Assembly (NCBI GenBank): GCA_030695725.1
Contig: JAUYPN010000059.1
Span: forward strand, 1 to 28,271
Length of the DNA: 28,271 nt
Origin: Candidatus Omnitrophota bacterium
GTDB lineage: Bacteria; Omnitrophota; Gorgyraeia; 2-01-FULL-45-10
Reading direction: 5' to 3'
In this document: in pieces, positions 7,139-16,400 of the stretch
Position numbering within the stretch: position 1 is the stretch's first letter
How the letters are laid out: each line of letters begins with the position of its first letter
Program-made: the position numbers and the translations under genes
The notes under the pieces: model-generated
Told to the model about the DNA's origin: nothing
The model's database searches: none
Seen by the model: only the letters and a program-made list of their open reading frames with translations

Positions 7139-8299
7139 ATGGACTATCTATTTAATGAACAGCAGGTAATGGTGCGTGACCTGGCGCGAAAGATCGCCCA
7201 GGAGAAGATAAAGCCCGTAGCGGCCCATTACGACGAAACGGAAGAGTTCGCGTGGCCGATAATGAAGATCCTGTCGGACAGCGACCTGTTTGGCGTTTAT
7301 ATCCCCGAAGCCTACGGCGGCCTTGGCGGCGGCGTAACCGAGATGTGTCTTGTCACTGAAGAGCTTTCGAGGGCCTGCGGCGGTATAGCGTTAGGTTTTG
7401 CCGGGACGGGCCTCGGCACATTCCCGATACTTTTGTACGGAAGCGAAGAACAGAAGAAGAAGTACCTGCCCGACATAGCCAAAGGTAAAAGGCTGGCGGC
7501 CTTCTGTATCACGGAAGCGGAAGCGGGATCCGATGCGGGAAGTATAAAGACCAACGCCAAGAAGGACGGCGGCCACTATATATTGAACGGCACCAAGCAG
7601 TGGATCACCAATGCGGGCGAGGCTGAGGTCTACACCGTTATAGCGATGACCGATAAGACCAAGGGCGCAAGAGGGGCGAGCGCATTCATAGTGGAGAAGG
7701 GGACGAAAGGCATGGAGTTCGGGCTCAAAGAGAAGAAGCTGGGCATCCGGGCTTCGGCGACGAGAGAGGTCATATTTACCGATTGCAAAATACCGAAAGA
7801 GAACCTCATATCGAAAGAGGGCATGGGATTCATAGTGGCCATGAAGACATTCGATAATTCGCGCCCGGGAGTGGCGGCGCAGGCTGTCGGGATAGCGCAA
7901 GGCGCTTTGGACGCCGCGCTCGAGTACGCGAGGAAGAGGATACAGTTCGGCCAGCCGATATCGAGCTTCCAGGCGATACAGCATATGCTCGCTGATATGG
8001 GAACGCAGATAGAGGCCGCGAGGGCTCTAGTATTCGCTACCGCCAGGATGGTGGATGCCGGCATAAAGGATGTCGCCAAGGATTCGGCCATGTCCAAATT
8101 ATTCGCAGGCGATATGGCGATGAAGGTCACCACGGATGCGGTCCAGATCCTGGGCGGATACGGCTACATGAGAGAGTATCCTGTTGAAAAATTCATGAGA
8201 GACGCCAAGATCACTCAGATATACGAAGGCACGAACCAGATACAGCGTAACGTCATCGCCGCGCATCTCATTAAGGAATCGTTAAAAGCGTCAAAATAG
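7139..8299 (+). CDS. Acyl-CoA dehydrogenase (butyryl-CoA dehydrogenase/CarC-like)
   Basis: The protein has 386 residues, typical for short-chain acyl-CoA dehydrogenases. FAD-site motifs include CITEAEAGSDAGS and WITNAG. The C-terminal domain contains QILGGYGYMREYPVE and the catalytic base Glu363 in IYEGTNQIQRN. Electrons pass between the flavin and an ETF, and etfB and etfA follow immediately. With the Fd-EtfA encoded downstream, the trio has the composition of the caffeyl-CoA reductase/ETF complex of acetogens (CarC-CarD-CarE), so it may work as an enoyl-CoA reductase rather than in beta-oxidation. AAGGAG 7 bases before the ATG fixes the start. A TATAAT at 7116-7121 could be an internal -10 box, but it lacks a good -35. 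The acyl substrate cannot be read from the sequence. Confidence 0.9.
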   Translation: MDYLFNEQQVMVRDLARKIAQEKIKPVAAHYDETEEFAWPIMKILSDSDLFGVYIPEAYGGLGGGVTEMCLVTEELSRACGGIALGFAGTGLGTFPILLYGSEEQKKKYLPDIAKGKRLAAFCITEAEAGSDAGSIKTNAKKDGGHYILNGTKQWITNAGEAEVYTVIAMTDKTKGARGASAFIVEKGTKGMEFGLKEKKLGIRASATREVIFTDCKIPKENLISKEGMGFIVAMKTFDNSRPGVAAQAVGIAQGALDAALEYARKRIQFGQPISSFQAIQHMLADMGTQIEAARALVFATARMVDAGIKDVAKDSAMSKLFAGDMAMKVTTDAVQILGGYGYMREYPVEKFMRDAKITQIYEGTNQIQRNVIAAHLIKESLKASK

Positions 8300-8301
8300 A
8301 T

Positions 8302-9084
8302 ATGAATATAATCGTCTGCATAAAACAGGTCCCCAATACGACCGATGTGAAGATAGATCCGGTCAAGAATACGCTCATCCGCGAAGGTGTGGAGAGCATC
8401 ATCAATCCTTTTGACACTTATGCGATAGAGGAAGCTGTGCGCCTGAAAGAGCGTTTCACGGGCAAGGTCACCGTAGTCACGATGGGCCCGCCGCAAGCGG
8501 AGTCGGCGTTAAAAGAGGCGATCTCGCTTGGATGTGATGAGGGAATACTGGTGAGTGACAGAAAGTTTGCCGGCAGTGACACATGGGCGACGAGTTATAC
8601 TCTTGCATGCGCGATAAAGAAGATAGGTGCTTTCGATATCATCCTGTGCGGCAAGCAGGCTTCGGATGGAGATACGGCGCAGGTGGGGCCGGGCATCTCC
8701 ACTCATTTAGACATACCCCAAGTGACCTATGTTAAAAAGATAGAAGAGATCAAGGACGGCAGGGCCAGGGTCGAGAGGATGACGGAGGAGGGCTACGACA
8801 TCGTAGAGACGCCCATACCGTGCCTTTTCACAGTCGTGAAAGAGATAAATACGCCGAGGCTGCCTTCGTTGAAGGGCATGATGAGGGCGAAGTCCGCAAA
8901 GATCACTCAATGGATGGCCGCTGATGTAAATTGTGATCCTAAGAATATCGGTTTAGACGGCTCTCCGACCAGAGTGGTGAAGATATTCACTCCGCCACCG
9001 AGAAAAGGCGGCGAGATGCTGAAGGGCGACGCGGCTGAACTTGCTCAAAAGGTCGGCGAACTTCTGAAAGATATAGTGATCTGA
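8302..9084 (+). CDS. etfB: Electron transfer flavoprotein beta subunit
   Basis: The protein has 260 residues. The N terminus MNIIVCIKQVPNTTDVKID, the motif INPFDTYAIEEAVRLKE, the segment GKQASDGDTAQVGPG and PRLPSLKGMMRAKS are characteristic of EtfB. It forms a heterodimer with EtfA and binds a nucleotide (AMP, or a second FAD in bifurcating ETFs). The ATG comes two bases after the dehydrogenase stop, so translational coupling is likely. Gene order acyl-CoA dehydrogenase-etfB-etfA is common in anaerobes. Confidence 0.94.
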   Translation: MNIIVCIKQVPNTTDVKIDPVKNTLIREGVESIINPFDTYAIEEAVRLKERFTGKVTVVTMGPPQAESALKEAISLGCDEGILVSDRKFAGSDTWATSYTLACAIKKIGAFDIILCGKQASDGDTAQVGPGISTHLDIPQVTYVKKIEEIKDGRARVERMTEEGYDIVETPIPCLFTVVKEINTPRLPSLKGMMRAKSAKITQWMAADVNCDPKNIGLDGSPTRVVKIFTPPPRKGGEMLKGDAAELAQKVGELLKDIVI

Positions 9085-9088
9085 TAAT

Positions 9089-10294
9089 ATGAACGACTCA
9101 AAGATAAAGATAATGCTAGAAAAATGCACCGGCTGCACGCTCTGCGTGCGCGTATGCCCATTTGGCGCTATCAGAGTAGAAAATAAAAAAGCCATCATAG
9201 ACCTCTCGAAGTGCAATCTCTGCGGCGCGTGCGTCGATTCATGTAAATTCGCGGCCATAGTATTGGATAAAGGGTCGGTCGCTAAGAAAGACTTAAGCGC
9301 CTACAAGGACGTATGGGTATTCTGCGAGCAAAAGAAGGGCGTTATACAGACGATCTCTTTTGAATTGCTCGGTGAAGGAAAGAAGCTCGCTAAGAAATTG
9401 GGCGGCAAGCTCTGCGCGGTGCTTTTAGGGAACAATATAGAGTCCAAAGCGGATGAGTTGGCGTGGCGCGGCGCCGATAAAGTATATTTGGTGGATGCTC
9501 CGCAATTGAAGAATTACCAGGATGATTCATATACAAAAGTCCTGGTGGAGCTCGTAAAAGAATATAAGCCCGAAGTCATATTGTGCGGCGCTACTGTTAT
9601 AGGCAGAAGCCTTATTTCGAGAGTGGCGATAACCATAGATGCCGGTCTGACTGCCGATTGCACGGGGCTTGATATAGATGAGAAGGAGAGATTACTTCTT
9701 CAGACGCGTCCGGCGTTTGGCGGGAACATAATGGCTACGATCATAACTCCGAATCACCGGCCTCAGATGTCGACGGTCCGCCACAAGGTCATGAAAGAGC
9801 CCGAGCTTAATAAGCCGCACAAGGCGGAAGTGATAAAGAAGAAGTACGGCGATGATGTATTAAGCTCCCGGACAAAGATAATAGATATAGTAGAGGAGAT
9901 AGAGGAGACGGTTAATCTCTCCGAGGCGGATATAATAGTCTCAGGAGGCAGAGGCCTCGCAGGCTCTGAGAACTTCTCTTATATAAAAGAGCTTGCCAAA
10001 GTCCTGGGTGCGGCTGTCGGCGCCTCCAGAGCCACTGTCGATGCAGGGTGGATACCGTACTCGCACCAGGTGGGGCAGACGGGTAAGACGGTCTGTCCTA
10101 AACTATACATAGCCTGCGGCATATCCGGCCAGATCCAGCATCTTATCGGCATGCAGTCATCAAAAGTCATCCTTGCCATAAATAAAGATCCCGATGCGCC
10201 CATCTTCAAAGTCGCCACATACGGCATCGTCGGCGACCTCTTCGAAATCCTCCCAGCCCTCACCAAAGAATTCAAGAAAATCCTCAAGAAGTAG
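9089..10294 (+). CDS. etfA: Electron transfer flavoprotein alpha subunit with N-terminal ferredoxin domain
   Basis: The protein has 401 residues, about 70 more than a plain EtfA. The extra N-terminal domain has two CxxCxxCxxxC motifs (Cys13, 16, 19, 23 and Cys42, 45, 48, 52), predicting two [4Fe-4S] clusters. The EtfA body follows: RPAFGGNIMAT, the FAD-binding GGRGLAGSENF, RATVDAGWIPYSHQVGQTG, ACGISGQIQHLIGM and INKDPDAPIF. Ferredoxin-fused EtfA proteins include CarE of Acetobacterium. The added clusters could exchange electrons with ferredoxin. The stop codon sits inside a stem-loop that ends the operon. Confidence 0.93.
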   Translation: MNDSKIKIMLEKCTGCTLCVRVCPFGAIRVENKKAIIDLSKCNLCGACVDSCKFAAIVLDKGSVAKKDLSAYKDVWVFCEQKKGVIQTISFELLGEGKKLAKKLGGKLCAVLLGNNIESKADELAWRGADKVYLVDAPQLKNYQDDSYTKVLVELVKEYKPEVILCGATVIGRSLISRVAITIDAGLTADCTGLDIDEKERLLLQTRPAFGGNIMATIITPNHRPQMSTVRHKVMKEPELNKPHKAEVIKKKYGDDVLSSRTKIIDIVEEIEETVNLSEADIIVSGGRGLAGSENFSYIKELAKVLGAAVGASRATVDAGWIPYSHQVGQTGKTVCPKLYIACGISGQIQHLIGMQSSKVILAINKDPDAPIFKVATYGIVGDLFEILPALTKEFKKILKK

Positions 10295-10317
10295 AATGGG
10301 TTAAACCTATTCTACTT
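10289..10317 (+). terminator. Stem-loop over the etfA stop codon
   Basis: AAGTAGAAT (10289-10297) pairs with ATTCTACTT (10309-10317), and GGG/CCT extends the stem inward. The TAG stop of etfA is in the left arm. The sequence after it, GTTAAAGAATAAAAAA, has no T run, so the terminator call is tentative. The arrangement is like the hairpin at the end of mtaB. Confidence 0.5.
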
Positions 10318-10348
10318 GTTAAAGAATAAAAAATTCAGCTAATTTGGC

Positions 10349-10376
10349 TTGACAAATCATCATTCGGGTGTATAAT
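10349..10376 (+). promoter_or_regulatory. Strong promoter of the giant secreted protein
   Basis: Perfect TTGACA (10349-10354) and perfect TATAAT (10371-10376) are separated by 16 bases. The predicted start is near 10383, giving a leader of about 60 bases with AAGGAG (10433-10438) five bases before the ATG. This suggests high constitutive expression. Confidence 0.85.
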
Positions 10377-10443
10377 TATGCTACATTAGTAAACTAACAA
10401 AAAGCAAGCATTGCAAAAATCACTTAAACCTCAAGGAGAAAAC

Positions 10444-13400
10444 ATGAAGAGATTACAGAAAATCGTTTCGACAGTGTTGCTATTCGCGTTCCTGCTCAAT
10501 ACTTGCGGCTACGACCTATCATTCGCCGCTAACGTCCAATCCATCGCCAGCATCGACAACCTAAGCATCGCTTTAAAGTCGAGCGATATATTAGGAAACC
10601 TCGGTAAAGGCAAAGTTGAGTATGCTATTCAATCAATGCTTCAAAATGGTTTAAAAGAGCAGCGTTTTGACCTGGGAGATTTTAAGGCCAGGTTAACGCC
10701 AGAGCAAAAAGATGCCATAGATAAAGGATTATGGGTACGCTTAAAGAAAAATCTGGACCTCCCGGGTGCATGGTTTGAGTGCTGGACCCTTAATGATCAA
10801 AAGACGCGCGCAGCCACGTATTATGTCAACCTCATTCTGCAAGAAACCGATGTGGAGATAAAGGTATATACGGAGGACGAGTTTAAGAAGGGTCAAGAAA
10901 CGGCGAGCGGGGATTCTGCATCAGGCAAGATGCCCGAGTTGGAAATGATAACCCTTAAGAACGGTGCTACTGAAATCGAAGTAGCTGTTAGAGTGGTAAT
11001 GATGTCGCTCGATCTTCTAATTCAGCAAAAGCCAATTGTTTTTTATGAATTGGTGATGAAAGCTCGCGACCCCAACCATAAGTTCTTTGGTCGGTCAGAA
11101 GAAGATTTAATGGCACTTAGTCTTGTTGAGAGAGACGGCGAACTTTACGATATCACCCGAAATATCGTATTATCGGCTGTAGAAGGTGAAGATTTGAACA
11201 TGAGGCTTGTTTCACCGATAGCTGAATCCCGCCTCTCGGCAAGCGGGATTTCGCCGGCGGCGGATCGGATATTGTCAGGAGATGATCTCACAAAGCTTGT
11301 GAAACAGACGCAGGATTGGTTTTATAATGAAAGCATTCTCATGACTGATCCGAGGCGGGCCGGACAGGAAGGGACAAATTGGCAGCCAGCTTATGTTGCC
11401 CTGAAATTGGTTAAAAAAAACAATGCAATCACTCTTCGGCTTCGCCATTCATTTTCCAAGGAAGATGTAAAAAGTAAAGATATTTGGCTGCCGCACACTT
11501 ACGGGAGAGGGGAAGATGCGGCGACAGATGCTAGTTGGGGGCCAGCCGGGAAAGAGCGATCAATTACTATCAAAAAGGCCGCTCTTTCGGCCGACGCTTT
11601 TGTTGATGGTGTGATCGCGGGCATAAAAAAGCTCAGCTCCTTTCAAGGGACGACAGAATATTGGTCCGCTTCTCAGCAAGATGTTTTCCGGGCGAGCTTG
11701 TTAGGATCTATCGGATATTCGGATCAGCTGGGAATCATTGAAATAGACAGACTCATCAGTCAAATGATAATTGCCGGCAGCTTTGTCCCTGCCGTTGAAG
11801 GCCTTGTGTCCGCATTGATTCAAGACACATCTTTTACTAAAGAAGATCGGATTAAATTTATTGAAAAAGCTAAACCAATCATCGAGAGGAATAGCAGGGA
11901 TGGTTCCTCTTGGTATGGCAACACAAGCCATGGAAATTTTGTTTACACGCTTGCTGAGATTCTGAGAAGAGGTAGCTTGACTCCGGATAATTATGTTGTG
12001 GTCCTTAAGGTTTTGGATGAGATTTATCAAGAAAAATCCGCTTATTACAAAGAGCAAATCATGTGCTATGAGCTTCCTCCAGACCTTAGCGGGTTGCGTA
12101 CCGAGAAGAAGATATCGCCGGTTCTCCGGGAATGGGCCGTTAAGGTTCATGATGCAAATACTTCGCGGCAGCCGAACTGGCCAGAAGATCGTCCACCAAA
12201 ACGCAAATCCCGCCTCTCGGCGAGCGGAGCGCAGCCCACCGCCAATACCGCAATAGATATGACCGGCTACCAAAGACCCGAAAAACTGCATCAACTTGCG
12301 ACTCCAACACAAACTATAGACATGAAGGATTATCTTATATGCGCGTACAGTTTGTCTAGTAGAGTCGGAAAATTATTCGTTGTCGTGTATGACAAGACAA
12401 CCCGTAAGCCTGCAGAAGGGTTGGAACAACCTGTAAACCTTGATGTTAAATTATTCAAAAAGATTATCGCCGATGACAAGGAGGGCGTGATAATCATAGG
12501 AGAAGTCGCGTATGATGCCAAAGGAAAAAAAGCATTCTATGATAGCAATCTTAAGGATAGATCCATGCTGTATATTCCAGGTAAATATGTTGTTATTGTA
12601 GGAGGAGAAGAACATTACAGAACAGAGATAATCGTACATAATCTGCAAAGTAACCGAGAGTACTGGAGAGGGATAGTTCTTGATGATATACGCTATGGTT
12701 ACGATATCGATCCCGATATCGAGATATTGAGCGAAAAGTATCTACAATTAACCGAAGAGGGCAAGACCGTTTTCTTAGCTATCAATGGTCCCGAAGGACA
12801 TATTAAACGTACAGGCGATGTGAGGGGTAATCGTTGGGAATATGATGAAGTGAACGAGGAGGTAGTCGTAAAAGATGAAAAAGACCCCGAGGGTTTTATT
12901 TATGATCGCATCCTTTTCTTAGGGACAGGGAAAGAGAGAAGAAGGTACCATGCTGAGGGCGCTGAATCCGTCGAGCGCCTCTCGGCGAGCGGAGCTATGT
13001 TTAATGGCGATACTCCGGAATTCAGGCTTCTTCTTGCCCTTCTCTTGTTTACTGAAGAAAAACCAAGTGTTAGTGATATTTTAAAAGCCAATGCGCCTAT
13101 AATGCATAGTGATAAGAATAAAATGTTGGTGAAGCGCATATGTGAAGAATTGAGTATTGAAGAAAAGGAATTAGAAAACAGAGTTAATAGGTATTTACAC
13201 GAAAATACCAAAAATGCGATTCTCGCAACAATTCACGCGATGATTGAGAGAATGAAAATCATCGATCGTGAAAGTCAGATAGAATATTTTACGTTAGTAA
13301 CGAATATCCTTACTGCTAAGACACCAAAGATTCCTACTAAGTTTCAGCATATTTTAGCGCAACCACTTGTCTTAGGTATAATGGACACTCCTACTGAAGA

Positions 13401-16400
13401 CGTAAAACATGCTAAATATCTTCTGAATTTGATAAAAACATTGGGGATTGATACAGTAGATGTCTTGACATCGCGTGGAGGCAGTTTAAAAGAGACAATT
13501 AGTGTTAAAGATCTGGAGAAGCAAATAAACGATGCTACTATCGGAGCATATGATAATAATTTCTACTGGATAAATAAGCCTGGCACAGCAACAATCGAAA
13601 ACACAACTTTACCACCTCATCCAAAATTGCTTCTTTTAGATGCTATTGAAGTAGGCGGTACACGAGCAATAGAAAAACAGGAGAAAGAAGGTCAAAGGCA
13701 GCTTGCCAATAGTGAGTTTTTGCCCGTTGAGGGTACATCTAATGATGTGGAGTGGGCTGCTATCGGTGTTAAGCTTGGCCAGCCAAAGGCTGGCGACCCA
13801 TTATTTCGACATGTAACACTACCTCCTGGCTGGAAAATAGTTCCCACAGATCATGATATGTGGAGTAACTTGGTTGATGACAAGGGGAGAGTCCGCGCCG
13901 AGATCTTTTATAAGGCGGCGGTTTATGACCGCAGGGCTGATGTGCGATTACTGCCTGCAGAATCGATAGAGGAAAGTCAATCGTCCGAACAATTACCCAA
14001 AAATATTGACGATTCAAAATCAAATGAAGGCCGCGCCTCGGCGAGCGGGGCTACGGATAAAGCGAAATTTTCTGTGGATGATTTCCTCATGGAAGCCTTG
14101 ACATTGGGCATAGCCACGCAACACAATATTCGGGAAGCGAGAGAACTGTATGGCACTATTGTTAAAGAAACGGGACCTAATAAAGACCATGCTTGCGCTG
14201 CATTATTGGAATTAGCCAAGGTTATTAAGAAACAAAAATTAGATGGTCGTATACTAGATCTCAAAATTCTCGGTAATATTGCTAAAAATACAGAATGGAA
14301 CGCAGGTTTTGCTTATTCATTGCTATGTGAGTTAGTTAAAGTAGGCGTGGTAACGGCAGATAACCTTAATGAAGCAGACGCATTGCTTGCTGCCATTACT
14401 GAAAAAACTATGGATTCGGGAGAAGCGTCATCTGCATACTTATCATTAACTCTATTAACAAACGATGTCATGAAAGATAATTTAGATACTCGTATTCTTA
14501 ATCTCAAGCTTCTGATTGCTATTGCTGAGAAGACAGGGCTTAATAAAAATCATGCTTACTCTGCGTTGCTGGAATTAGCCAAAGCCGTTAAAAGGCAAAG
14601 TTTAAATAATCATATCTTAGAGCCGGAGTTTCTAATTACTATTGTTGAAGAGGCAAAAAGTAATACAGCTTTAGCGTACGTTTTATTGAGCGAATTAGTC
14701 AAATTAGAGGTAATTACAGCAGATAATTTCATCAAGGTAAAAACTCTTTTTGCTGTTATTGTTAAGAATGAAGAATGCAGCAAATACTTAGCTATGGCTG
14801 AATTGGTCAAGTCTGGTATTATTAAAGTAGATAATGTAGAACTATACGCCGATATTTTTGAAAAAGAGAAAAGATTAACGAATCGGGGCTACTATTCGCT
14901 AGCTGTATTAGCTAATAACGGAGCGATTACAGCAGGCAATCTTGACGAAGCACTTAGGCTTCTTGTGAGTATTGCCGAAAAGACAGGAGGCAGGGCAGAC
15001 GCCGCTTACAACGCGTTATCCAGATTAGCTATGGCAGGGGTGATTAAGGCAGATAATCTAAATGAAGCTGAGATTCTTCTTGTTGCCGTTTCCGAAAATA
15101 CTGTGCATAAGGAACAAGAATATGACGTTTATGATTCACTCTCCTTATTAGCACTATCTGTCACAGAGAGGGGCTTAGATAGTCGTATTCTGGGTCTTAA
15201 GTTTCTCACTACCGTAGTAGAAAAGGCAGGAAATGATACGCATTGGGTATATTTGTTGCTATCCGAATTGGCTAAAGCAGGAGTAATTACAGCAAATAAT
15301 CTCGATGACGTGCAAAAGGCTATTATTCTTATTATTAACGGCGACGGAGGTAGCAGAGGGTTAGGCGGTGCCTGCGGCGTGCTGGAAGAGTTAGCTAGGA
15401 GGCAAAGAACCCTAGCGCAACCACTGTTTGATCCTCCATACACAAGGCTAATGATGTGGATGGGTGCACCTTTTTATGGAAAACACGGTAAGCATCGTTC
15501 CGCGAGCGAAGCGAAAGAAGACAGTATAGAAATTCTTAGGCATGCTTTAGCAATGGCAGAAGCCGAGTATAATTATATATGCGAGAGGCATGATCAACGG
15601 GATCATGCACAAACTATGAGTGCCGCTGTTAAGATCTTAACATATAGACTAGCGCGTGCGGAAAAACCATCGGAAAATATACCAAATCCTGATTTAAGCG
15701 TTAACCAGCCTTATGTGGAGCGTGGGAGAGAAGAGGCAGATAGATATGTTACGATTGCAGGAAATGGATACCGTGATCGGATAACGAGCGATAAGGGACA
15801 AGCAATGAGCGACGACCAATCCCGCGCCTCAGCGAGCGGAGCGGAAGAAGAGATTGTGGCCAAGACGGAGCTGGCAAAGACGGTTGTAAGAGATGACGTC
15901 TCCATAGGCTGCACTATCGCTGTGCCCAACTCGATAGCCGGCAGAAAAGAGTTAGAGACTATAAGTGAGAGATTTGACAATGTATTCAAGGGGATATCTT
16001 TCAATGCCAAAAACCCAGCCGATAGCATAATAAATGATGAAAATATAAAAGAAGAGGATCGTAAAAAAGGCATGGTGATAGCCCTTGTAACGGACGAGAT
16101 GATTAATAATGACGCTACCTTATTGGATAGGCTAAAAAATGCTAAAATAAGATTTTTAGTAGCAAATGATAAATATATCGAAGCATTGACTAATCTCGGC
16201 AATAAAAATAAGGATCCGTATCTAGTCAATACCTTAGGTATAATGCTGTTGGCCCTATCTGCACAAAAAGGGGGGAAGGCGCGTCGACTCTTCGGATATT
16301 ATCTGCAAGAGCAGTTTGAGTTAGGCAGTATGACGGCCGATGAGTATATAAATGCTATTATGGCAATAGATATAGAGAAAGTGAAAAGAGGACATCTAAA

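Noticed and set aside
7391..7984. 197-residue minus-strand frame opposite the acyl-CoA dehydrogenase
   Set aside because: It lies wholly opposite a strongly conserved gene, lacks a ribosome binding site and has a composition expected from the opposite strand.
10411..10443. TTG start for the giant protein
   Set aside because: AAGGAG is five bases before the ATG at 10444, and the signal peptide starts there.
10444..10533. Lipoprotein signal in the giant protein
   Set aside because: The Cys in LLNTCGYD lacks a proper lipobox (no small residue at -1), and a signal peptidase I site SFAA follows.
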